A DNA stretch of 5,596 nt from JAZQLP01 sp045629205 (GTDB lineage: Bacteria; Bacillota; Clostridia; Oscillospirales; UBA644), in NCBI GenBank assembly GCA_045629205.1, contig JAZQQT010000096.1:1-5596 (forward strand), given 5' to 3'. Positions 1 to 5,114 of this stretch are shown in pieces. The stretch's first letter is position 1. The number at the start of each line of letters is the position of its first letter. The translations under genes and the position numbers were made by a program. Under the pieces are notes generated by a model. It saw only the letters and a program-made list of their open reading frames with translations. It made no database searches and had not been told where the DNA came from.

Positions 1-171
1 GTATTTTATCAATTTCTGTACCCTTGTTCTCGGTAACTTCCACTGCTTCCAAATATACATTCGTATTCTTCGGCGTAACCACTCGTTCCACCTTTCCATT
101 AGTGTTTTAATATCCGCAATTCCGTAATAATTAAGCCAACCTCTCATAAATACCTTGATGTTATTGAACAC
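1..171 (-). pseudogene. Group II intron reverse transcriptase/maturase, C-terminal fragment
   Basis: Reading the minus strand with codons in phase with positions 1-3 gives an uninterrupted stretch that I recognise as the maturase domain (domain X, GIIM region) of bacterial group II intron-encoded proteins. Key pieces in order are FMRGWLNYYGIAD, a WNEWLRRRIRMYIWKQWK block and a PRTRVQKL segment, all typical of the LtrA-like family. In intact proteins of about 400-600 residues this region follows the RT fingers-palm and binds intron RNA to assist splicing and retrohoming. Here the RT catalytic domain is missing on the 5' side. Homology fades around 160-180, and the in-frame reading only extends to a stop at 238-240 with unrelated residues. 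The 3' side runs off the window edge, so the very C-terminus (and any endonuclease domain) is not visible. It is therefore a 5'-truncated remnant, not an active enzyme. The family assignment is confident, but the exact breakpoint is not. Confidence 0.88.
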
Positions 172-276
172 GATACCGAGATGATTTCCAAATCCGACAA
201 CTTTGAAATCTATCCGAGAACTGACGGAACGATTCAGTTAAACATCACCTTTCAGTCGATGCTGAAAGCGATATAA
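172..276 (+). pseudogene. 3' fragment of an unidentified plus-strand gene
   Basis: Directly next to the maturase fragment, but on the other strand, a protein-like reading runs to a TAA at 274-276. From the ATG at 181 it reads MISKSDNFEIYPRTDGT followed by IQLNITFQSMLKAI. The ATG has no ribosome binding site, and the frame upstream runs antisense through the maturase, so this looks like the tail of a longer gene whose front part is displaced or lost. I do not recognise the family. It ends 14 bases before the start of the zinc-ribbon gene, on the same strand, which suggests the two were once co-transcribed. An alternative is that it is a chance open frame. The balanced amino-acid mix and the operon-like spacing argue mildly against that. 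Confidence 0.4.
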
Positions 277-277
277 C

Positions 278-282
278 GGAGG
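278..282 (+). promoter_or_regulatory. Ribosome binding site (GGAGG) deciding an ATT start
   Basis: A perfect GGAGG lies 8 bases upstream of ATT at 291-293. No ATG, GTG or TTG occurs in this frame between the previous in-frame stop (TGA at 222-224) and the first cysteine codon of the zinc ribbon. The Shine-Dalgarno spacing therefore points to ATT as initiator. Confidence 0.6.
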
Positions 283-290
283 ACAAGAAG

Positions 291-458
291 ATTAAAGATA
301 AAGTAATTCGCTGCCAAGACTGCTGCAACAATTTCGTTTTTACCGTAAAACAGCAACAAAGTTATGCCCAGCGGGGTTGGACGGCTCCGATCCGCTGCCC
401 GAGTTGCCGTGCAAGAAAAAAAGAAATTTGGCAAACCAATGAAGAATGCAAAAATTGA
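291..458 (+). CDS. Small zinc-ribbon protein (zf-trcl-like), ATT start
   Basis: This 55-residue protein has two CxxC knuckles: C8-x2-C11 near the N-terminus and C36-x2-C39 in the RCPSCRARK segment. Between them is the typical FVFT...Y-A-x-R-G-W spacer of the short 'probable zinc-ribbon domain' family found in Firmicutes, whose members read like DKxIxCxDCGxEFxFT...Y...G. The four cysteines would bind one structural zinc ion. The cellular role of the family is unknown to me; nucleic-acid or protein binding is the usual guess. The start is ATT at 291, placed 8 bases after GGAGG, and this gives exactly the N-terminus expected for the family. ATT initiation is rare (infC is the classic case) and may imply deliberately weak or regulated translation, or alternatively a decayed ATG. 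The tail after the second knuckle is short and charged and contains an extra C53. The gene sits 14 bases after an unidentified frame on the same strand and converges on the peptide gene at 490-795, with 31 bases between the two stop codons. Confidence 0.72.
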   Translation: MKDKVIRCQDCCNNFVFTVKQQQSYAQRGWTAPIRCPSCRARKKEIWQTNEECKN

Positions 459-489
459 TGGCAGGCGGTCCGATGCGGCTGTTCAGCCG

Positions 490-795
490 TCACGACGGGG
501 ATTTTTCAAAAAGCTCGGGCATCAAACGCGCCAGCAATTCCGCGCGCTCGCTTTCAAAAAGTATTTCCATGACTTTGTTTGTAAACAGGCTATATTCTTT
601 AATTTCAAGTAATGCGAGCAATTCCCTGATTTTAGGATCATCGTCATTACTCTCCGATTTTAATATCGCTTTTATCTTTTCCCAATCAACACCGCCGGTA
701 ACCTTCGCAAGTTCGTCATCTGTAAGCGCGACAGTCTTCTCTTTCACCGTTCTGATTTCCTCTTTCGGCGCGGTCGGTTCTTCCTTTGATTTCAC
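490..795 (-). CDS. Double-glycine leader peptide (putative bacteriocin/RiPP-like precursor)
   Basis: I place the start at GTG 795-793 because AAAGGAG lies 8 bases upstream. An open frame extends further to a GTG at 870 (126 residues), but neither that GTG nor the ATG at 837 has a ribosome site. The resulting protein is 101 residues. Residues 1-35 form a charged leader ending in LTDDELAKVTGG, the hallmark of double-glycine leaders (L-[ST]-x-x-E-L-x-x-[IV]-x-GG) cut by C39-peptidase ABC exporters of class II bacteriocins, competence-type pheromones and many RiPPs. The predicted mature part is 66 residues, begins VDWEKIKAIL, has no cysteine and few Ser/Thr, is strongly helical in character (ELLALLEIKEY, ERAELLARLMPELFEK) and is acidic (about 15 acidic against 10 basic residues). 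That is unlike cationic pore-forming bacteriocins or lanthipeptides. A signalling peptide, an unmodified exported helical protein or a RiPP of unknown class are all possible. No peptidase-exporter, modifying enzyme or immunity gene is in the window. It lies downstream of the beta-helix gene but is separated from it by a terminator. Confidence 0.65.
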   Translation of the reverse strand: MKSKEEPTAPKEEIRTVKEKTVALTDDELAKVTGGVDWEKIKAILKSESNDDDPKIRELLALLEIKEYSLFTNKVMEILFESERAELLARLMPELFEKSPS

Positions 796-803
796 GGATA
801 TTT

Positions 804-810
804 CTCCTTT
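804..810 (-). promoter_or_regulatory. Ribosome binding site (AAAGGAG) of the double-glycine peptide gene
   Basis: The plus-strand CTCCTTT reads AAAGGAG on the minus strand and lies 8 bases before GTG 795-793. It is the only strong Shine-Dalgarno sequence in the frame and is the reason for preferring the 101-residue protein over the longer 126-residue reading. A TATGAT lies slightly upstream (about 830-835) and could be a -10 element, but no convincing -35 accompanies it. Confidence 0.65.
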
Positions 811-892
811 TCCGAAATCCTTATTGTCATCTATCATATTCGGCAGGACAGAAAATGCGCATCCCCGCACTGCATTTGTTTATACGAAGCAT

Positions 893-921
893 TCCGAAAA
901 AAGACTACTGCTTTTTTCGGA
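893..921. terminator. Symmetrical intrinsic terminator
   Basis: An 11-bp perfect inverted repeat, TCCGAAAAAAG / CTTTTTTCGGA (893-903 and 911-921), encloses a 7-base loop. Each strand has an A-run in the 5' arm and a T-run in the 3' arm, so it could terminate in either direction. On the minus strand it ends the 975-residue surface protein gene. The stop codon (905-907) lies in the loop, and the 5' arm encodes the last lysine-rich residues. The element separates that gene from the downstream double-glycine peptide gene. The stem is AT-rich, so its strength is uncertain. Confidence 0.6.
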
Positions 922-3832
922 TCTTTTTTGCTTTTTCCTGATTTTTCACGGCGCAGACGCAAAGTCCGACAGAAGAAAGCACCGTCAATACCAGCCAAAA
1001 AACCGTATTCTCTCTGTCTGCGGTTTGCGGAGATGCCGGCTCGGGAGCGACGATAGGATTATCTTCGTCAACCGTGTTAAGATGTATCCATGAATCTGAC
1101 CGAATGTCTGCCGTAATGTCGGTTTCAGTTTTGTATGGCGAACCGTCCGCCTCATTGCCGTCCGCCAGCGATGCCTTGATAATCGTTCCGTTTTCGGGGG
1201 CTACCGTTACTTTACCGCCGTAAACCGTAACATATCCGTCTTCGGTCTCAAAACATCCGTCTCCGATACCTGCCTCGCCGTTTGTTCCGCTTTCGGCAGT
1301 GATACTGCCTGCGCATATCGTGATATTGCCTCCGTCTGAGCCGGCGCCGCCGCCGATACCCGCCGCGTATGCGCTTCCCTGAGCGGTTATGAGCCCGCCT
1401 CGTATAGTGATGCTTCCGGCCGTAGCCTTATCGGTAAATTCCATAACGTCTGCGTCGTATTCCGCGTAGTCGTAATAACCGCTGCCGATACCTGCGCCGC
1501 CATCCTGCCCTTTGGCAAAAATAACGCCGCCGAAGATCGTGATATCGCCGCCGTAAGATGATCCGCTGCCGCCGCCGATGCCCGCCGCGCAGACACCGCC
1601 GTAAGCCGTGACAACGCCTCCTTCAATGACGATGCTTCCGCAGTCGCCGTCAAGACCGCTGCCCATACCTGCCTGATAAACAGTGCCTTCGGCGATCAGC
1701 TTTCCCGCTGAGTCTCCTTCCGACTGCGCGTATATTGTCAGGCGGTTGCCCGCTTCAACATTTATTCCGCCCCGAACGGTCAGTTCGCAGCCGTCTTTCA
1801 GTATAAGCTTCACATCACCCTTTACCTGAACCGCATCAACAGTGAGCTTTCCTTCAACTTCATACCAATCATACTGCCACGCGGGAATGAAGGGACAGGG
1901 TATATATGTATCTTTTTCGCAGGTTCTGTTAAGAAAACTGCCGTTATTATATTCCAGATAGTCGGTTTTTTCGAACTGTTCGGGCTCTTCCGCATCGGTG
2001 ATTAAAACATAGGGACATTTTACCGCATCTTTCCATTCCTGTCCTTCGCCTTTTTGTATCGGCTCTCCTGTTTCGCCGTTGATAACGGATAAGTTTTCGC
2101 CGACCGTCAGTGACCACAGCTTGTTGTTCGTTTGGCTTTTTCCGTTTCCTATGGCTATGCCTTCCGAACCTCCTTTTGCGCTTATCCTACCGCCGTAAAT
2201 ACTCAGATCGGCTCCATAGCCGGAGTATCCGCCGCCGATCCCGGCACCGCCGTCGCTTCCGGTTGCGTTAATAATGCCGCCGTAAATATTTATCGTGTTT
2301 CCGGAGCCGTTGACGCCGCAGCCGATACCCGCACCGTACGGACCGCCGTTTGCATTGATAATGCCGCCGTATATATTTATCGTGCCGCTGTGGCCGAATT
2401 GTCCTCCGCCGATACCCGCACCGCTCGGACCGCCGTTTGCATTGATAATGCCGCCGTATATGTTTATCGTGTCCATGCCGCATTTGTATCCGCCGCCGAT
2501 TCCGGCACCACCGTCGCTTCCGGTTGCGTTAATAATGCCGCCGTGTATACTCACTATGCCGCCGAGTCTGTTTTCTATGCTGCCGATGCCTACGCCGCCG
2601 GTCGCGATCAGATTTCCCGTTTTTTCATCGTCAGACTGTGCGTAAACGGTAAGGCTGTTTCCCAATGTGATGCCGATTCCCGCCTTATCATAATCTTCTT
2701 CTGCAGTCAGGACACACCAATCCGTCAGAATCAGACTGACATTGCCGTTTACTGTGATACAGTCCAGATCGAGCGTCCCCATCACAACATACCAACCGTC
2801 TGTCAGCGTGTCGGTATTTTTGTTTATAAACCGATAGTCTTCACATTTCCGGTTTGTGAATTCTCCCGTTTCCGTATCATATGCCAGATAATTCATCGGT
2901 TCATTTGATTTTACGGCACAAACGGAAACCGGACCGCTTCCGATTATGTTTTTCCATTCGTCTTTCGTATATATTGAGCCGTCGTTCAGATTGATGAGGT
3001 CAATATCCGCCGCTGCTTCGGCACTGCCGCTGATGCCGGTGCCGAAGAGTCCGCCGACCGCATTGAATGCTCCGCCGTAAACCATGAGCGAGCCGCTGAT
3101 GCCGTTGCCATCGCCGATCGCGTTAACATTGCCGCCGTAAAGTGTGAAATCGCCGTCGATACCGGAACCGTTATCTTCGCAGCCTGCGTTGACAATGCCG
3201 CCGTATATATTTACCGATCCTCCCTTGCCGCTGCCGATACCCCCGCCGTCACGGACACTGTTTGCGGTAATAATCCCGCCGTAAATATTCACCGCGCCGC
3301 CGACAGTGTCTTTTGCGCTGCCGATGCCGGCTCCTTCATATCCGCCTGTTGCGGTAATATGCCCACCGTGAATATTCACCGTGCCGCAGCTGCGGCCCCG
3401 TCCGCTGCCGATACCCGAACAATTACGATTATTGCCCGAATCGGCGATCAGTATACCTGTGTTTTCACCTTCCGACTGTGAAAAAACAGTAAGGCTGTTG
3501 CCCTCGTTTACGGCGATACCGCCGTTGATTGTAAGCGTGCATCCGTCCTTTAAAATCAAAAACACGTCACCGGTGACTGTCACTCTGCTTTCAATGACGG
3601 TTTCGCCGTCAGCCACATAAAAGCCGTTTTCCCACGCCGTTGTCGTGCTTCCCACTTGTGTGTATAGGGTGCATACGCTTTTTTGAAAGATTTTTTCGTT
3701 TTCATTATAAAACCTGAACTCCGCAAGTTCCTGTCCGTCTTCTTCCGCTGCCACGGGAAAAATCCCTGAAAGCGGCAGGATGCCGAGTATCAGAATTACC
3801 GAAAGAAAAATAATCGGAATACGTTTTTTCAT
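905..3832 (-). CDS. Cell-wall-anchored beta-helix repeat surface protein, three modules
   Basis: This is a 975-residue exported protein. Residues 1-29 are a classical signal peptide (KKR, hydrophobic core, likely cleavage after PVAA). The C-terminus carries ASPQTAD (933-939), a hydrophobic segment (about 943-962) and a lysine-rich tail, which is a sortase sorting signal close to the SPQTGD type of Clostridia but with Ala in place of Gly. Three homologous modules span about 38-300, 311-610 and 622-885. Each opens with a W-Y/F-V cap strand, then VxGxVxLILxDxCxLT (Cys98, Cys373, Cys682) and GNxLTxYxQS. Each continues with rungs of the form I-x-GGxIxAxGGxxGAGIGGG, typical of right-handed parallel beta-helices. 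Modules 1 and 2 end in an SVCAV or PYVLI strand. Such Gly-rich helices occur in carbohydrate-binding or adhesin-like surface proteins; I see no catalytic motif, so binding or adhesion is an inference. Translation starts at ATG 3832 with only a weak GAGTGAGA site upstream. A terminator overlaps the stop codon. No sortase is nearby. Confidence 0.85.
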   Translation of the reverse strand: MKKRIPIIFLSVILILGILPLSGIFPVAAEEDGQELAEFRFYNENEKIFQKSVCTLYTQVGSTTTAWENGFYVADGETVIESRVTVTGDVFLILKDGCTLTINGGIAVNEGNSLTVFSQSEGENTGILIADSGNNRNCSGIGSGRGRSCGTVNIHGGHITATGGYEGAGIGSAKDTVGGAVNIYGGIITANSVRDGGGIGSGKGGSVNIYGGIVNAGCEDNGSGIDGDFTLYGGNVNAIGDGNGISGSLMVYGGAFNAVGGLFGTGISGSAEAAADIDLINLNDGSIYTKDEWKNIIGSGPVSVCAVKSNEPMNYLAYDTETGEFTNRKCEDYRFINKNTDTLTDGWYVVMGTLDLDCITVNGNVSLILTDWCVLTAEEDYDKAGIGITLGNSLTVYAQSDDEKTGNLIATGGVGIGSIENRLGGIVSIHGGIINATGSDGGAGIGGGYKCGMDTINIYGGIINANGGPSGAGIGGGQFGHSGTINIYGGIINANGGPYGAGIGCGVNGSGNTINIYGGIINATGSDGGAGIGGGYSGYGADLSIYGGRISAKGGSEGIAIGNGKSQTNNKLWSLTVGENLSVINGETGEPIQKGEGQEWKDAVKCPYVLITDAEEPEQFEKTDYLEYNNGSFLNRTCEKDTYIPCPFIPAWQYDWYEVEGKLTVDAVQVKGDVKLILKDGCELTVRGGINVEAGNRLTIYAQSEGDSAGKLIAEGTVYQAGMGSGLDGDCGSIVIEGGVVTAYGGVCAAGIGGGSGSSYGGDITIFGGVIFAKGQDGGAGIGSGYYDYAEYDADVMEFTDKATAGSITIRGGLITAQGSAYAAGIGGGAGSDGGNITICAGSITAESGTNGEAGIGDGCFETEDGYVTVYGGKVTVAPENGTIIKASLADGNEADGSPYKTETDITADIRSDSWIHLNTVDEDNPIVAPEPASPQTADRENTVFWLVLTVLSSVGLCVCAVKNQEKAKKIRKKQ
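2204..2551 (-). repeat. Four 87-bp tandem units within the beta-helix gene (A-B-B-A)
   Basis: Residues 428-543 of the surface protein form four consecutive rungs of exactly 29 residues each, starting at 428, 457, 486 and 515. The outer two share NATGSDGGAGIGGGY and the inner two share NIYGGIINANGGP-GAGIG. At DNA level the inner pair, 2321-2384 and 2408-2471, matches at 61 of 64 bases with an 87-bp offset. The outer pair, 2225-2283 and 2486-2544, matches at 57 of 59 bases with a 261-bp offset (three units). The identity suggests recent duplication or gene conversion, and unit loss or gain would keep the frame. Confidence 0.85.
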
Positions 3833-3836
3833 AATA

Positions 3837-3926
3837 TTATCTCACTCTTTGTATTATTTTGCGCAGCGGTTTACAAATCGAAACGATATCATATTCCGTA
3901 TGGCTGTCCATTGCGCTGTCAATCAT
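3837..3926 (-). other. Possible short ORF (29 aa) just upstream of the surface protein gene
   Basis: From ATG 3926-3924 the minus strand reads a 29-residue peptide beginning MIDSAMDSHTEYDIVSICK and ending in a basic, helical KIIQRVR. Its TAA (3837-3839) is 4 bases before the ATG of the surface protein, so the two frames would be translationally adjacent. No ribosome binding site precedes it. It could be a leader peptide, the end of a decayed gene, or chance. A weak promoter candidate at 3883-3910 lies inside it, and the two interpretations compete. Confidence 0.2.
3883..3910 (-). promoter_or_regulatory. Weak promoter candidate for the surface protein gene
   Basis: On the minus strand TGGACA (3905-3910) is followed after 16 bases by TATCGT (3883-3888), which would give an untranslated leader of roughly 45 bases before ATG 3832. 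A better-looking TTGACA (3917-3922) and TATGAT (3888-3893) are also present but are 23 bases apart, too far for a standard sigma-70/SigA promoter. Confidence 0.25.
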
Positions 3927-3985
3927 TTTTGTAAATACTTTATTCTTCGGGGTTATGCTTTACACAGACCGAATCAGATCGAGAA

Positions 3986-4005
3986 CGGACAGGAATAATT
4001 GTCCG
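3986..4005. repeat. Short inverted repeat CGGACA / TGTCCG
   Basis: A 6-bp perfect inverted repeat (3986-3991 and 4000-4005) flanks an 8-base AT-rich centre. There is no T-tract after it, so it is not a terminator. It has the size of an operator half-site pair, but nothing in the window identifies a regulator. Confidence 0.3.
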
Positions 4006-4027
4006 ACCGACCGCCGTGTGGGTTTTC

Positions 4028-4186
4028 TCATAAGAACATCGGTAAAAGAAAGATTATTTCGTTGTCCCGACAAACAGTAACAGGTTTGTTGAATTCATTA
4101 TAATACAAAACCATGAATTTTTCTACCCTTTGACGCAAAAAATCCCAGTCATCGACGCCACTGCCGGTAAACTTCGTTTCTGTCAA
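4028..4186 (-). pseudogene. Possible gene fragment or small protein (52 aa), unrecognised
   Basis: From a TTG at 4186-4184 to TGA at 4028-4030 the minus strand reads 52 residues with a normal protein-like composition: LTETKFTGSGVDDWDFLRQR, then a VEKFMVLYYNEFNKPVTV segment and an IIFLLP tail. The mix of aromatic, acidic and basic residues is unlike a chance frame. However, there is no Shine-Dalgarno sequence, the frame is closed by a TAG shortly upstream, and I cannot match it to a family. It begins right beside the duplicated 16-mer, so it may be the trace of a decayed gene or mobile element. Its TAT-TAT-AAT codons also create the ATTATAAT that might otherwise be taken for a -10 box. Confidence 0.3.
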
Positions 4187-4188
4187 AG

Positions 4189-4234
4189 ACTGACCAAAAG
4201 GTACAATTATAAGCTAAAACTGACCAAAAGGTAC
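4189..4234. repeat. Direct repeat ACTGACCAAAAGGTAC, two copies
   Basis: Copies lie at 4189-4204 and 4219-4234, identical over 16 bases, with a 30-bp period (nearly three helical turns). The core TGACCAAAAGGTAC is not coding in any frame I can support. Possible explanations are a pair of protein-binding sites (same face of the helix) or repeated terminal sites of an insertion sequence. It lies about 40 bases downstream of the hydrolase stop codon. Confidence 0.55.
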
Positions 4235-4276
4235 GTGCGCCTGCCTGCTCGACAAAAAGGGATTTGTTAATGCTGT

Positions 4277-5038
4277 TTAATTCGTTTCAGCAAAGGATTC
4301 TTCGCATAATGAAATGAATTTTTCCGCATTGCTCATCATTGCAGGATGTCCACCATGAGCAAAGATGTGCGATTTAGCCATACAAGATCTCCCGCAGATA
4401 TCCTCAAACAGTTTTTCGTAATGATTTTTCGGGAACATTTCGTCTTCAGCACTGCCTGTAAGGAACAAATTCGCTTTCAGTTCTTCAATAGGTTTATGGA
4501 AGAATGAACCGATCGTTTTTGCATGAGCAACCACAGCTTCCGTATCTGCGTCAATCACACTTTCCCAGTCCTCACCATGCAATATTTTTAGCATTGAGCA
4601 GAATTCTGCGTTCTGTTTGGCAATTATTCGCCCCATACGAATCTGCTCAGTAATTTCCGGGGCAGCTTTTAATCCCTCAAAACTGTCAGCCACAACGCAT
4701 TCGACAAGTTCCGGTTTCTCAAGTGCAATATTGATGGCCACGAGTGCGCCGCCACTGCAGCCAATCAGTTTAACTTTGGCAAGTCTCAGTTCATCACAAA
4801 GAGCTACAACCTGTCCAGACCATTCGTACCACAGGTCGGCAGGCCACTCCTTAATTCTGTCAGACTGACCGCAGCCTAGAAAATCCAAAGTGATTACATG
4901 ATACTTCTCTGCAAGCATAGAAATAATCGGTGTGAAGAACTTGCCGGATACTGTGTTGCCGTGTAATAGTATAAGCGCTTCACCGCTCCCATGTTCTTCG
5001 TAATATATCTTCTTTCCGTTATATTTGAAATAACTCAT
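4277..5038 (-). CDS. Alpha/beta hydrolase fold protein
   Basis: This 253-residue protein has the usual length for a small cytoplasmic alpha/beta hydrolase. Visible features in order are the oxyanion-hole motif LLHGN (His26-Gly27), the LDFLGCGQSD turn (about 51-60), the nucleophile elbow G93-C-S-G-G97 with Ser95, a short cap region (about 120-185), the acid loop TGSAEDEMFP with Asp199, and the catalytic histidine in HGGHP (His231). The Ser-Asp-His triad is complete, so an active esterase, lipase or related hydrolase is likely. The substrate cannot be told from sequence. No signal peptide is present. The start ATG at 5038 has AAAAGGAA about 7 bases upstream, a good ribosome site. The gene follows the unrecognised protein at 5115-5596 on the same strand with a 76-bp gap, so they may be co-transcribed, and no terminator is evident between them. 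Confidence 0.9.
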   Translation of the reverse strand: MSYFKYNGKKIYYEEHGSGEALILLHGNTVSGKFFTPIISMLAEKYHVITLDFLGCGQSDRIKEWPADLWYEWSGQVVALCDELRLAKVKLIGCSGGALVAINIALEKPELVECVVADSFEGLKAAPEITEQIRMGRIIAKQNAEFCSMLKILHGEDWESVIDADTEAVVAHAKTIGSFFHKPIEELKANLFLTGSAEDEMFPKNHYEKLFEDICGRSCMAKSHIFAHGGHPAMMSNAEKFISLCEESFAETN

Positions 5039-5114
5039 AGTATTTTCCTTTTGTGTATATGCAACTCCACAAATTCAGATTTATCGCTACAACTTCTCAT
5101 TTGTATCGTTCTTT

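Larger units (their letters stand above)
3927..4276. other. Region without a confident gene
   Basis: The stretch between the hydrolase stop and the region just before the surface protein holds no gene I can identify. It contains a short protein-like frame (4028-4186), a palindromic ATTATAAT (4097-4104), a 6-bp inverted repeat (3986-4005), and a duplicated 16-mer (4189-4234). Plus-strand open frames across 3780-4080 have no ribosome site or recognisable domain, and I treat them as chance. Confidence 0.5.

Noticed and set aside
476..489. Small hairpin CGGCT-GTTC-AGCCG between the convergent genes
   Set aside because: The stem is only 5 bp and the nearest T-runs on either strand lie more than 10 bases away, so I do not call it a terminator.
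796..870. Longer version of the double-glycine peptide starting at GTG 870 or ATG 837
   Set aside because: Neither start has a Shine-Dalgarno sequence, while GTG 795 has AAAGGAG at 8 bases and gives a leader of normal length.
446..1093. Plus-strand open frame of 215 codons
   Set aside because: It overlaps the zinc-ribbon end, runs antisense to the double-glycine peptide and through a terminator into the end of the surface protein. Serine/phenylalanine-rich shadow composition without a start signal.
2204..2551. Regular repeats as a possible CRISPR array
   Set aside because: The repeats are in frame within a secreted protein, the 'spacers' are also coding and similar, and the period is explained by 29-residue beta-helix rungs.
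2132..2908. Long plus-strand open frame (258 codons), Ala/Val-rich and repetitive, opposite the surface protein gene
   Set aside because: It is the antisense image of the Gly-rich repeats. GC-rich repeated codons of the real gene suppress stops on the other strand. No ribosome site or recognisable domain.
3780..4080. Two overlapping plus-strand frames (72 and 73 codons), one with a hydrophobic stretch resembling a membrane segment
   Set aside because: They overlap the 5' end and upstream region of the surface protein, lack ribosome sites, and show no family signature. The hydrophobic stretch is explained by AT-rich sequence.
4097..4104. ATTATAAT as a -10 box on either strand
   Set aside because: The sequence is self-complementary and AT-rich, no -35 hexamer is found at 16-18 bases on either strand, and it may be part of coding sequence of a short frame.
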